Shown here: positions 46,308 to 55,346 of the stretch, piece after piece
How positions within the stretch are numbered: the first letter of the stretch is position 1
Layout of the letters: each line of letters begins with the position of its first letter
DNA from: Aliihoeflea aestuarii
GTDB lineage: Bacteria > Pseudomonadota > Alphaproteobacteria > Rhizobiales > Rhizobiaceae
Assembly: GCF_024105665.1 (NCBI RefSeq)
Contig: NZ_JAAAMK010000008.1
Location: forward strand, 124,001 to 188,000
Length of the DNA stretch: 64,000 nt
Direction of reading: 5' to 3'
The notes under the pieces: generated by a model
What the model was told of the DNA's origin: nothing
Database searches by the model: none
The model's input: only the letters and a program-made list of their open reading frames with translations
Program-made: the position numbers and the translations under genes

Positions 46308-47033
46308 ATGATGACGACCTCCCAAGAAGAGCTCCCGGAAGAGGCCGCGAGGTACGTCGTGCCCACGTATTTCGTGAACAGCGACAGCCCCGAGGTCCAG
46401 CAGTTCGTCGCCCGGGCTCTGCGCGATCTACCCAACGATGCATCGAAGACCGATAGGGCGATCCGCCTGTTCGAGGCGGTGCGGGACGGTATCCGTTATG
46501 ATCCCTACACCTTCGCCTTGACGGCCGATGCCTACCGGGCGAGCGCCATCGCCGGAGCGGAGGCCGCCTTCTGTGTGCCCAAAGCGATCCTCTTGGCGGC
46601 CTGCCTACGCGCGGTCGACATTCCTGCAGCGCTGGGATTCGCCGATGTGCGCAACCATCTGAACACGCCCAAGCTGCGGGAGCTGATGGGCACCGATCTC
46701 TTCGTCTATCACGGCTACGTGCAGCTCGGGCTCGACGGCAATACCTATAAGATCACGCCTGCGTTCAACATGGAGCTGTGCGAGCGGTTCGGGGTCAGGC
46801 CGCTAATCTTCGATGGCAACAGCGACGCGCTGTTTCACGAATTCGACGTCAAAGACCAGCGGCACATGGAATATGTGAACGATCGGGGGCTCTACGTCGA
46901 CGCACCGATGGAGGAATTCCTGCGCGTTTTCAAAAGGACCTATCCCAAGCTCGAGCAGTTCAATCGCGAGCGCATCTCGCACAGCGCCGAAGGGGTGGAC
47001 GCTGGGTTTGCGGCAGCGGGCAAGGTCTCATGA
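46308..47033 (+). CDS. transglutaminase-like domain protein in an acyl-CoA operon
   Basis: A 241-residue protein with a transglutaminase-like cysteine protease fold. The Cys block is EAAFCVPKAILLAACLRAV near residue 85, the His lies in FVYHGYVQL near 145 and Asp in LGLDGNTYKI near 152, so the Cys-His-Asp triad appears intact. AAGGTGG precedes the start; ATG 46308 and 46311 are both possible. There is no signal peptide, so it is cytoplasmic. It is first in a tightly overlapping operon of acyl-CoA enzymes. Hydrolysis or transfer of an amide or thioester is conceivable, but no function is known in such a setting. Confidence 0.82.
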   Translation: MMTTSQEELPEEAARYVVPTYFVNSDSPEVQQFVARALRDLPNDASKTDRAIRLFEAVRDGIRYDPYTFALTADAYRASAIAGAEAAFCVPKAILLAACLRAVDIPAALGFADVRNHLNTPKLRELMGTDLFVYHGYVQLGLDGNTYKITPAFNMELCERFGVRPLIFDGNSDALFHEFDVKDQRHMEYVNDRGLYVDAPMEEFLRVFKRTYPKLEQFNRERISHSAEGVDAGFAAAGKVS

Positions 47034-47479
47034 AATATCTGGAAGATTTCCAGCCAGGTCAGATCTACAGGTTCCGCGCAGAACCGCTGAGCAAGGAGGA
47101 GATCATTGCGTTCGCGCATGAATGGGATCCGCAGCGGCTGCACACCGATGAGAACTATGCCGTGTCCGTCCACGGCAGCCTGATCGCCTCGGGCTTTCAG
47201 ACGATGCTGCATGTGTTCAAGCCAGTCATGCATGGAATGATGCCGGAGATCGCCAATATCGGCGGGCTGGGTTTCGATTCGCTGAGATGGCCTCGGCCTG
47301 TTCGGCCCGGCGAGGCGCTCGACATCGAACTGGAAGTCTCTTCGGTCAAACCTTCGAAGAGCAAGCCGGACAGGGGCGTGCTGGCCTACGCGCTCAGAGC
47401 CATGAACTCCGCAGGACAGGTCGTGTTCACTGCAGATACTCCGGTGATGATCAAGCGCCGGCTCTCGGAGGAACAATGA
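47030..47479 (+). CDS. MaoC-like single-hotdog dehydratase/hydratase
   Basis: A 149-residue MaoC-family protein. The hydratase motif appears as AHEWDPQRLHTDEN near residue 29 (Asp and His kept) and SGFQTMLHVF follows. Single-hotdog members act as dimers. Overlaps the upstream stop and the downstream start by four bases each (ATGA). It probably hydrates the product of the dehydrogenase pair that follows. Confidence 0.87.
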   Translation: MKYLEDFQPGQIYRFRAEPLSKEEIIAFAHEWDPQRLHTDENYAVSVHGSLIASGFQTMLHVFKPVMHGMMPEIANIGGLGFDSLRWPRPVRPGEALDIELEVSSVKPSKSKPDRGVLAYALRAMNSAGQVVFTADTPVMIKRRLSEEQ

Positions 47480-48594
47480 GCAACGCTGCACATCACGATC
47501 AGGACGATCTCCGCCTGTTGCGCGAAAGCGTCCGCACGCTGTTCGAGCGCGCGGGCGGCGTGGCGCGAGCGCGCAAGATCAGGGACGAAGGCGGCGGCTG
47601 GGATGCGCCCGTGATGACGGAACTGGCCGAGGCCGGCGTGTTGGGCGCCGCGGTGCCGGCAGAATCCGGCGGCCTCGGCATGGGGCTGGCCGCCGCCGGT
47701 ATCATCGCCGAAGAAGTAGGCCGGGTGATCGCGCCCGAACCTGTGGTCGCCTCGGTTGGGCTCGCAATTGGCCTTTTGCGCCGACTCTGCCCCGAGCATG
47801 CGCTTCTGACCGAGGCGCTGGCCGGCACGACGATCCTGGCCACAGCATGGCAGGAGCGTGACGCCAAAGGTCTCTCCAACACCCTGTCATCTCGGTTCGA
47901 GAACGGCGCTCTGACCGGGATGAAATCATGGGTCGCGGGGGTGGCTGCTGCAAGTGGCATCCTCGTCGTGGCGGAGGCCGGCGGCGGCCCGGCTCTCGCT
48001 TTGGTTGAACCCGGCGGCAAGGGCATAGCCATCGACAAACGGCGTCAGTCCGATGGCAGTATGCTGGCCGAGCTACACCTGTCGGGCGCACCAGCCGAAT
48101 TGCTCGCAAAGGGCCCGGCCGTCGCAAAGGCTCTGGAAGCTGCCGTCAGCGACACGACAGCGCTGACGGCGGCCGAGCTTGTCGGGGTCAGCGCCAAGGC
48201 GCTGGAGATCACGCTCGACTACATCAAGACGCGCGAGCAGTTCGACAAGCCAATCGGTTCGTTCCAGGTCATTCAGCATCGCGCGGTGGACATGCATGTC
48301 ATGCAGGAAGTGGCCGAAGCGGGCGTGCGCGACGCGCTAGGCCTGATGGACGCGACAGAAGCCCCGCGCCTGCGTGCCCGCCAGGCCAGCCGCGCCAAGG
48401 CCCGGGCTTGCACCACGGCCAGGAAGATCACGCGCGAGGCCATCCAGCTGCATGGCGCGGTCGGCTACACCGACGAGTTCGACATCGGGCTTTACCTGAA
48501 CAGGGCGCTGGTGCTCTCGGCCTGGCTGGGCGACGACGTCCATCACCGGCGGCTCTGGCTGAACGCCCGCAACGCAGAGGAGGCCGCAGAGTGA
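47476..48594 (+). CDS. acyl-CoA dehydrogenase, likely non-catalytic partner subunit
   Basis: A 372-residue member of the family, divergent from the others. It lacks the TEPGAGSD block and the usual base positions, but keeps KTREQFDKPIGSFQVIQHR near residue 265 and QLHGAVGYTDEFDIGLYLNR near 330. In actinobacteria such subunits pair with a catalytic one as alpha2-beta2 enzymes in steroid side-chain breakdown (the ChsE type). The next gene is a catalytic dehydrogenase that starts inside its stop codon, which supports pairing. Confidence 0.82.
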   Translation: MSNAAHHDQDDLRLLRESVRTLFERAGGVARARKIRDEGGGWDAPVMTELAEAGVLGAAVPAESGGLGMGLAAAGIIAEEVGRVIAPEPVVASVGLAIGLLRRLCPEHALLTEALAGTTILATAWQERDAKGLSNTLSSRFENGALTGMKSWVAGVAAASGILVVAEAGGGPALALVEPGGKGIAIDKRRQSDGSMLAELHLSGAPAELLAKGPAVAKALEAAVSDTTALTAAELVGVSAKALEITLDYIKTREQFDKPIGSFQVIQHRAVDMHVMQEVAEAGVRDALGLMDATEAPRLRARQASRAKARACTTARKITREAIQLHGAVGYTDEFDIGLYLNRALVLSAWLGDDVHHRRLWLNARNAEEAAE

Positions 48595-49742
48595 TCGACT
48601 ACAACGCCATGAGCGACGCGGACTTCCGCAGGGAGGTACGGCAGTTCTTCGAAACCGAGTATCCCGAAGAGCTGCGCAATCTTTCGCATCGCCCGAAGTT
48701 CGCCGAAATCGAGCACTGGCACCGCAAGCTTCATGCCAAGGGCTGGGTCGCACCGGCCTGGCCTGCGGAGTACGGCGGCATGGGGCTGAACGCGGCCAAG
48801 CTTCTCATCTTCTATGAGGAACAGCAGCGTTGGGGGGTCGTGCGCGGCCGCGACATGGGCGTGCAGATGGTCGGTCCGCTCATCATCAAGTTCGGCACCG
48901 ATGCTCAGAAGGCATACTGGCTGCCCCGCATTCTGAGCTGTGAGGACATTTGGTGCCAGGGCTATTCCGAGCCGGGCGCAGGGTCCGATCTGGCGAACCT
49001 GCGCACGAACGCCGTGATCGACGGGGACGAGTTCGTGATCAACGGACAGAAGATCTGGACGACGATGGCGCATGACTCGACGCACATTTTCATGCTGGTG
49101 CGCACCGATCCGAAAGCCCCAAAAAAACAGCAGGGGATCAGCTTCATTCTCGTGCCGATGGATCAGCCGGGGGTCGAGGTCCGAACGATCACCACGCTGG
49201 CGGGCGAAACCGAGTTCTGCGAGGTCTTCTTCGACGATGCCCGCACCCCGTGCGAAAACCTCGTGGGCGAACTGAACAAGGGCTGGACGATGGCCAAGTC
49301 CCTGCTCAGCTTCGAGCGGGTGTTTATCGGCGCACCGAATCTGGCCCAGAACGCGATTGGCCAGCTTGAAACCTACGCCCGCGGTGCCGGCCGCTTCGAC
49401 GACCCGGTCTTTTGCGACCGCTTCGCCGAGGTTGCGCTCGATGTCGAGGATCATGCGGCACTTTACGCGCGCTTCGCCGATCAACTCAAGCGGGGCGAAC
49501 CGCTGGGCGCGGATGTCTCGATGCTCAAGATCTGGGTGACCGAGACGTTTCAGAAGATCACCGAACTCATGATCGAGGCGGCAGGACCCGACGGCGGCAC
49601 CCTCGGCCCATTGCAGGTCGGCAATGTTGGTGTCGATGTTCTGGCGACCTTCTACAAGGCCCGGCCGACCACGATCTACGGCGGGTCGAACGAAATCCAA
49701 CGCAACATTCTATCGAAAGCTGTCCTGGGCCTGCCGGGCTGA
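48591..49742 (+). CDS. acyl-CoA dehydrogenase, catalytic partner
   Basis: A 383-residue acyl-CoA dehydrogenase with GYSEPGAGSDLANLRT near residue 123, DGDEFVINGQKIWTT and the C-terminal TIYGGSNEIQRNI. The C-terminal base position is Gly, while a Glu in LLSFERVF lies at the IVD-type base position. GTG start at 48591 overlaps the partner stop by four bases (GTGA). With the preceding gene it probably forms a heteromeric enzyme acting on a bulky or short-side-chain CoA ester. Confidence 0.87.
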   Translation: MIDYNAMSDADFRREVRQFFETEYPEELRNLSHRPKFAEIEHWHRKLHAKGWVAPAWPAEYGGMGLNAAKLLIFYEEQQRWGVVRGRDMGVQMVGPLIIKFGTDAQKAYWLPRILSCEDIWCQGYSEPGAGSDLANLRTNAVIDGDEFVINGQKIWTTMAHDSTHIFMLVRTDPKAPKKQQGISFILVPMDQPGVEVRTITTLAGETEFCEVFFDDARTPCENLVGELNKGWTMAKSLLSFERVFIGAPNLAQNAIGQLETYARGAGRFDDPVFCDRFAEVALDVEDHAALYARFADQLKRGEPLGADVSMLKIWVTETFQKITELMIEAAGPDGGTLGPLQVGNVGVDVLATFYKARPTTIYGGSNEIQRNILSKAVLGLPG

Positions 49743-49761
49743 TCACGAGGGAGGATTTATG

Positions 49762-50571
49762 ATGTCCGATCGTTACGCGAAATACGACAAGCTGAAATTC
49801 GATTATCCGGCCGAGCGCGTGCTGCGCATCACTTTCGACCGGCCCGAGACCTTCAACTCGGTGGACGCCGAGACCCACACGCAGATGACCGATATGTGGA
49901 TCGACATCGATCGCGATCCCGACATCAATGCGGTGATCGTCACCGGTGCAGGCAAAGCGTTTTCGGCGGGCGGCGATTTCAGTCTGATCGAGAGCATGAT
50001 CGGCAATTCGCACGAGATCATGAAGACGTGGAAAGAGGCCAGGAACCTCGTCTACAACATCATCAACTGCAACAAGCCGATCATCTCGGCGATTAACGGT
50101 CCCGCGGCCGGCGCCGGCCTGGTCGTCGGCATCCTGGCCGACGTATCGATCGCCGGCAAGAAGGCCAGAATCGTTGACGGCCATCCTCGTCTCGGCGTCG
50201 CCGCCGGTGACGTCGCCGCGATCATCTGGCCACTGCTGTGCGGCATGGCCAAGGCAAAATACTATCTGATGACCTGCAAGCCGGTCTCGGGTGAGGAGGC
50301 TGACCGGATCGGGCTAGTGTCGATGTGTGTCGAGGATGAGGTTCTACAGCAGACCGCGCTCGACATCGCCACCGAGCTGGCAAATGGCTCGCAGAGCGCG
50401 ATCCGCTGGACCAAATACTCGCTCAACAACTGGCTGCGTCAAGCCGGTCCGATCTTCGACGCATCCACTGCTCTCGAAATGCTCGGCTTCATGAGCGAGG
50501 ACGTCAAGGAAGGCGTCCTGTCACATCGCGAGAAGCGCGCGCCAAACTTCCGCAAGGATTGTCCGATCTGA
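49762..50571 (+). CDS. enoyl-CoA hydratase/isomerase family protein
   Basis: A 269-residue crotonase. FSAGGDFSL and [12 protein letters not shown] build the oxyanion hole, but neither hydratase Glu is conserved: the region reads [13 protein letters not shown] and AKYYLMTCK. Asp or His in those segments may serve instead, so another crotonase-type reaction such as C-C bond cleavage or isomerisation is possible. ATG 49762 is preferred to 49759 on spacing from GGGAGG. Located between the dehydrogenase pair and the PaaK-like gene. Confidence 0.83.
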   Translation: MSDRYAKYDKLKFDYPAERVLRITFDRPETFNSVDAETHTQMTDMWIDIDRDPDINAVIVTGAGKAFSAGGDFSLIESMIGNSHEIMKTWKEARNLVYNIINCNKPIISAINGPAAGAGLVVGILADVSIAGKKARIVDGHPRLGVAAGDVAAIIWPLLCGMAKAKYYLMTCKPVSGEEADRIGLVSMCVEDEVLQQTALDIATELANGSQSAIRWTKYSLNNWLRQAGPIFDASTALEMLGFMSEDVKEGVLSHREKRAPNFRKDCPI

Positions 50572-50601
50572 GCCGAGCGTAGGAGGGAGAATAGGAAAAC
50601 A

Positions 50602-51798
50602 ATGTCCATCGACATCTATCAGGATATCGCGACCGCCTACAACGCGGCCGCAACGAAGGCACCGGGATTGAAGGCGCGGTTCGAAGCGGCCGGGTTCGAC
50701 CCTGGCAAGGTGTCATCACTGGCCGAGCTCTCCCGCCTGCCGGTGATGAAGAAAGAGGAGCTGCTGAAGCTCCAAAGAGAGAACCCGCCTTTTGGCGGGT
50801 TCCTTGCCGCTGATCTGAAGGAGATCGCGCGCATTTATGTCTCCCCAGGCCCGATCTTTGAACCGGCGCTGCCAGGCGGCGGCGGCCACGGACTGGATCT
50901 GCTGTTCAAAGCGGCAGGCATAGGCGCGGGCGACATCATCCTGAACACATGGATGTATCACCTCGTGCCGGCTGGACTTCTTTTTGACGAGGCAGCGCAG
51001 GCCGCAGGCGCCACCATTATTCCCGGCGGCGTCGGCAACACCGAATTGCAAGCCCAGATCGTCGTCGAGACCGGCGTCACTGCCATCTGCGCGTCGACGG
51101 CTTTCTTCCTAACGCTGGCCGACAAAGTGATCGAGACCTATGGCCGCGGCGCCTGGAAAGTGAGGACCGCCCTTCTGGGCGGAGAAATGGGCGACTGGAT
51201 GTCCAAGCGCCGGCGGATCGAGGCCGAGTATGGGGTCGCTACATGGGCGGCCTATGCCACCGCTGATCTTGGCCTTGTCGCGTATGAGGATGGCGGCGAA
51301 GGTTACGTCGTGCATCCCAACCGGGTGGTACAGATTTGCGATCCTGTCCGCGGCGGCCAACTCCCCCACGGCGAGACGGGCGAGGTCGTGGTAACCGCAC
51401 GCGATGCTACCTGGCCGATGATCCGCTTCGGCACTGGTGACAGCGCCTTTGCACTGGAGAGCAACCAGGACGGCAGTGTGCGCCGGCTATCGGCGCTGCA
51501 GGGCCGGGTGGGCGCGGCGGTGAAGGTGCGCGAGATCTTCGTCTATCCACGCGTGATCGAGGAGGTGGTGATTGCCACACCCGGGGCAATAGCGGCTCAG
51601 GCCGTGGCGACGCGCGAAAACGACCGAGACCTTATCAGCATCTCGATCGTTCTGCAGGAGAGCGCCGACCGCATTGCCGCCGAAGCGGCGGCCAAAGAAG
51701 CGTTCCAGCGACATGCCCGCATCCGTGCAGACGAGATCATCTTCATTGATGCGCTTCCCGAGAACGCGCCCCTTATCGTCAATGGCAAGGACATCTGA
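50602..51798 (+). CDS. PaaK-like adenylate-forming family protein with altered P-loop
   Basis: A 398-residue protein similar to phenylacetate-CoA ligases in its N-terminal LSRLPVMKKEELL, its central AYATADLGLVAYE and its C-terminal domain with VRGGQLPHGETGEVVVT and VKVREIFVYPRVIEE. The nucleotide P-loop, normally SSGTTGxP, is replaced by YVSPGPIFEPALPGGG, with no Lys. It may still bind an acyl adenylate or CoA ester, or have lost ATP use. Last gene of the catabolic locus; the free 5' upstream sequence includes GGAGGGAGA. Confidence 0.78.
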   Translation: MSIDIYQDIATAYNAAATKAPGLKARFEAAGFDPGKVSSLAELSRLPVMKKEELLKLQRENPPFGGFLAADLKEIARIYVSPGPIFEPALPGGGGHGLDLLFKAAGIGAGDIILNTWMYHLVPAGLLFDEAAQAAGATIIPGGVGNTELQAQIVVETGVTAICASTAFFLTLADKVIETYGRGAWKVRTALLGGEMGDWMSKRRRIEAEYGVATWAAYATADLGLVAYEDGGEGYVVHPNRVVQICDPVRGGQLPHGETGEVVVTARDATWPMIRFGTGDSAFALESNQDGSVRRLSALQGRVGAAVKVREIFVYPRVIEEVVIATPGAIAAQAVATRENDRDLISISIVLQESADRIAAEAAAKEAFQRHARIRADEIIFIDALPENAPLIVNGKDI

Positions 51799-51901
51799 AG
51801 CCACAGCTCAAACTTCAGCGACGGTTAAGCGAGCGCCACCAAGGCATGTGTGAGCCTCACCGTCGACGAACCCATACTCACTACGAATAGGAGAAGGTTT
51901 C

Positions 51902-51969
51902 ATGAAAGTTCTCGTCCCGGTGAGGCGGTGCTCGAGGCGAACGTGAAGCCGCGCGTAGCCTGCCGGTAG
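51902..51969 (+). pseudogene. etfB 5' remnant
   Basis: ATGAAAGTTCTCGTCCCGGT encodes MKVLVPV, the invariant EtfB start. After two single-base losses the frame reads KR-VLEANVKPRVA, again EtfB-like, and then a stop. AGGAG sits properly spaced before the ATG. Only about 22 codons remain. It shows that another etf operon once lay here, and marks a deletion breakpoint at the right edge of the catabolic locus. Confidence 0.65.
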
Positions 51970-52004
51970 ACAAAGCTCTCGAATGCCTCCATCTGTTGGA
52001 AATT

Positions 52005-53024
52005 ATGCCTCAGTTTCCCTTCCATTCGCCACCGGCGGCGGGGCAAGTTATCTCGGTTGCGCCAGGGGTTCTCTGGGCCCGCATTCCGCTGCCGTACCGT
52101 CTTGATCACGTGAACGTCTATCTTGTCCAGGATGGCGAGAGCTGGACGCTGATCGACACCGGTATCAATACGGACGAGGCGAAGGCAGCTTGGCAGGCTC
52201 TCCTGGGGGGACCGCTATCGCATGTCTCCATTTCGCGCGTCGTCGTCACCCATCATCATCCGGACCACATCGGGCTTGCAGGATGGCTTTGCGGCAAGTT
52301 TGGCGCCGAAATGCTGACGAGCCAGACTGCCTACATGACCAGCAGGGTCATCTCCCTAGCCCCGCACGAGACGGGGCTTCGCCACTATTTCGATTTCTAT
52401 GTTAACCACGGCATGAGCGAGGAAGGCGCCGGACTCGTCGCCATTCACGGCAGCGAATATCTGATGCTGGTTTCGGAACTGCCTCCCACCTTTCTCAGGC
52501 TCGTTCTGGCCGACAGAATCACGATCGGACGCCGGGAATTCAGGGTAATCACTGCGGACGGGCATGCCCCCGAGCAGATCCTTCTTTACTGCGAGCAGGA
52601 TAGGCTGTTGTTCGCTGCTGATCAGATCATCGAGAGGATCTCGCCCAATGTCAGCGTCTTCGCCGGCGAACCTAATGGCGACCCGCTCGGACATTTTCTC
52701 AGGACGCTGCGCTTTATGCGTCAGGAACTGCCGGACGATGTCCTGGTGCTGTCGGGACACGGCCGCCCGTTCTACGGGCTGCATGAACGATGTCTCGAAC
52801 TTGAGGCACATCACGAAGGACGCTGCCAACGGATCCGGGAAGCATGCGCAAAAGCGCCGCACTCAGTGGCGGATCTCGTTCCTATCCTCTTCACCCGCAA
52901 GCTCGACGCCCACCAGATGAGTTTCGCGTTCACGGAAACGCTGGCTCATATCAACCGGCTGGTACGAAGATCGGAGCTGATCGCAGTCAAAACTGCGGAG
53001 AAGGTCCGCTATGTCACCACCTGA
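52005..53024 (+). CDS. metallo-beta-lactamase fold hydrolase
   Basis: A 339-residue MBL-fold protein. Zinc ligands: VTHHHPDHIG near residue 83, Asp in LFAADQIIER near 205 and His in LSGHGRPFYG near 250; an additional ADGHAPEQ segment lies near 180. Probably cleaves a thioester, lactone or phosphoester. An in-frame TTG at 51996 is also possible. Its position just behind the etfB remnant suggests that it was joined to the locus by rearrangement. Confidence 0.85.
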   Translation: MPQFPFHSPPAAGQVISVAPGVLWARIPLPYRLDHVNVYLVQDGESWTLIDTGINTDEAKAAWQALLGGPLSHVSISRVVVTHHHPDHIGLAGWLCGKFGAEMLTSQTAYMTSRVISLAPHETGLRHYFDFYVNHGMSEEGAGLVAIHGSEYLMLVSELPPTFLRLVLADRITIGRREFRVITADGHAPEQILLYCEQDRLLFAADQIIERISPNVSVFAGEPNGDPLGHFLRTLRFMRQELPDDVLVLSGHGRPFYGLHERCLELEAHHEGRCQRIREACAKAPHSVADLVPILFTRKLDAHQMSFAFTETLAHINRLVRRSELIAVKTAEKVRYVTT

Positions 53025-53277
53025 TATCGCCCATGCACGTGAGAACGATGACGTGTTCGTGCTTGTAATGCTTGTTCTCGTTGCCGGAGCGGATGCGGTA
53101 TTCTCAGAGGGCTTGGCTTTCGCGACAGCCGCGGCGCTGGCGCTGGCGCTGGCGAACGTAGCCCACGAGGGGATCGTACAAGGCGCAATGACCTTACAGT
53201 TGTTGAAAAGCGACGATGAAGGGAAGCTTGCAGCAACTACGGCCTTCGCGCTCGGCATGGTGTTGTTGGGGAATTGA
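53011..53277 (+). CDS. small hydrophobic hypothetical protein
   Basis: An 88-residue frame that starts inside the end of the metallo-hydrolase gene. Residues 14-50 are strongly hydrophobic and Ala/Leu/Val-rich, then a charged segment (LLKSDDEGK) and a second hydrophobic stretch, so a two-helix membrane protein is possible. I recognise no family. Open frames on the opposite strand are equally long, so coding is uncertain. Confidence 0.3.
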   Translation: MSPPDIAHARENDDVFVLVMLVLVAGADAVFSEGLAFATAAALALALANVAHEGIVQGAMTLQLLKSDDEGKLAATTAFALGMVLLGN

Positions 53278-53704
53278 ACGGAGGCGCTCCGATGGACCGG
53301 ATTGGGAACTAAACGGAGCCTGCGGAACATTGGAGGCTTCGATTTGAAGAACTCGCGCTCGGGGAAGCTAAATCTGAACCTTTGCGGCTTGGCTTTGCGG
53401 CGCAGCTGAAGTCGCAAGTTGATCAGGCGGTTTCCGGCATCGGCGGCGGAGATGCCCGATTGGCTTGGCGCTACCTTCGCGATCCAGATCGGACGCGTGT
53501 CGCCTGATTGGCTCGAACGGGGCAAAGCACCATTGTGCGGGCGATCAACGGCCCTTCTGCTGGAAAGCCGCGGCTCGGTCAATGGGACGGCAAGTCGATC
53601 CAATCGCTTTTCCGCGCCGATGTGCACACGGCGCGGATCGCCCCGGTGCCGGAAGCGCGGCTGCTGTTCCCGGATCCACGGGTCGACTATCTGAGGAACG
53701 AGGC
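53278..53704. other. scar region without a recognisable gene
   Basis: About 430 bases between the small hydrophobic frame and the MFS fragment. One rightward frame (53508 onward, with the segment EARLLFPDPRVDYLRN) looks protein-like but has no start or family that I can name. Probably a residue of deleted genes. Confidence 0.3.
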
Positions 53705-54481
53705 TCAAGAACCTTGGGGGCACCTCCACAAACTGAAATTAGCACGAGCTGATATCCCCCAGCTCATCCCGTCGTTGAGGTTGTTGACCAGCCCTGCCTG
53801 CGATGCCGCGAAGAGGTTGCGGTCGCGGAAAGAGGTCAGCGCGAATACCTCCCGGAAGCCGATCGAAGCCGTCTCGCGAGGGCTGTTGTCCATCTCGAGG
53901 CGGACATGGTCGCGCGTGTCGCGCACGAGCAGAACGGATAGCGCCGTTCCGATGACGGCATATCCGATGCCGAGGTAGATCGGCACGGGGCGCAGTCCAT
54001 ACTGGCCGGCGAGATAGCCCGTTAGGAAGGCCGTCAGGCCGACCGCGAGATAGCCGGCGAACTCGTTCAGACCTACGGCAAGGCCGCGCGACTTCGGCCC
54101 AACGAGATCGACCTTCATAATCACGGTCATCGACCAGGCGAGGCCTTGGCTGAGGCCGAGTAGGGCGTTGGCGGCGATCACCCAGTTCCAGTTCGGCGCC
54201 CACAGGATTATGAAGGGGACGGGAAGGCCGAACAACCAGCCCAGGATCAGCACGCGCTTCCGGCCCCAGGTGTCGGCCAGTTGGCCCGAGACGAGATTGG
54301 CGAACGCCTTGACCACGCCGAAGCTGACGATGAAGGAGACGATAAGGGTCGTCGACGCGATCCCGAACTCCTGCGACCCGATCAGCGGCGCCACCGTCCG
54401 CTCGATCCCGACCATGCCGACGACGAAGGCATTGATCAGCACCAGCAGCGCGAACTGGCCTGCTGCCGGTTTTTCGGACAC
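53705..54481 (-). pseudogene. MFS transporter, truncated at both ends
   Basis: About 240 codons of a major facilitator protein: first helix FALLVLINAFVVGMVG, the loop motif SGQLADTWGRKRVL near residue 68 and six or seven helices up to LNDGMSWG, after which the frame becomes unrelated sequence. The usual length is about 400 residues. Its 5' end lies in the left inverted repeat of the IS3 element, so the first codons are replaced too. Non-functional. Confidence 0.8.
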
Positions 54482-54491
54482 CAGGTTAAGC

Positions 54492-55346
54492 TTACATAGC
54501 TTGGTCCTCGAACTCGACGGGGCTCAGGTAGCCCAATGTCGAGTGCCGTCGCCGAGGATTGTAGAAGCGCTCGATGTAGTCGAACACGTCGGCCCTGGCG
54601 TCGTCCCTCGTCCTGTAGACCTTGCGGGCTGTCCGCTCAGTCTTGAGCGACGAGAAGAAGCTCTCCATCGCAGCATTGTCCCAGACGTTGCCCGACCGGC
54701 TCATCGAGCAGGTGATGCCGTGGTCTGCCATCAGGCGCTGGAACTGCTCGCTCGTGTACTGGCTGCCCTGGTCGCTGTGGTGCAAGAGGCTGTCCGGCTT
54801 TCCTCTGCGCCAGATCGCCATGATGAGGGCGTCGGTGACGAGCTGAGCTGTCATATCCGCTTTCATCGCCCAGCCGACGACGCGCCTTGAGAACAGGTCG
54901 ACGACGGCCGCAACGTAGAGCCAACCTTCGGCAGTCCAGATGTAGGTGAAGTCGGCGATCCACTTCTGGTTCGGTGCCGACGCCTCGAAGGCGCGGTCGA
55001 GGAGGTTGCCCGACACAGCTGCACGCTCGCCGGTATCCTTCGGCAGCCCACGGCGGCGCGGCCGGGCACGCAGCCCGTTCTCCCGCATGAGCCGCTCGAC
55101 ACGATGGAGGCCGCACGAGAAGCCCTCAGCCAGCACGTCGTGCCAGACACGACGGGCACCATAGGTACGGTCGCTGCTCTTGAAGCTGAGGTCGATCTTC
55201 GTCACGAGCACCTCGTCGTGCCGCGAGCGAGCACTGGGGCTGCGGTTGAGCCAGGCATGGAAGCCCGAGCGGGAGACATCCAGCGCCTCGCACAGCCATG
55301 CCACCGGCCAGATACCCCGGTGCCTCGCAATGAAAGCGAACCTCAT
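54492..55346 (-). CDS. IS3-family transposase OrfB (DDE integrase)
   Basis: A 284-residue catalytic subunit. The DDE residues are in WIADFTYIW, HHSDQGSQYTS and AAMESFFSSLK; the HTH_21 region (DRTYGARRVWHDVL) precedes them. The C-terminus has YNPRRRHSTLGYLSPVEFE, as in intact members. It is probably made as an OrfAB fusion by frameshifting at the A6G run near 55377-55383 in orfA. Confidence 0.9.
   Translation of the reverse strand: MRFAFIARHRGIWPVAWLCEALDVSRSGFHAWLNRSPSARSRHDEVLVTKIDLSFKSSDRTYGARRVWHDVLAEGFSCGLHRVERLMRENGLRARPRRRGLPKDTGERAAVSGNLLDRAFEASAPNQKWIADFTYIWTAEGWLYVAAVVDLFSRRVVGWAMKADMTAQLVTDALIMAIWRRGKPDSLLHHSDQGSQYTSEQFQRLMADHGITCSMSRSGNVWDNAAMESFFSSLKTERTARKVYRTRDDARADVFDYIERFYNPRRRHSTLGYLSPVEFEDQAM

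Noticed and set aside
52863-53729. Leftward open frame of 288 codons over the metallo-hydrolase end
   Set aside because: Ser/Ala-rich low-complexity translation without motifs, opposite a gene with intact zinc ligands.
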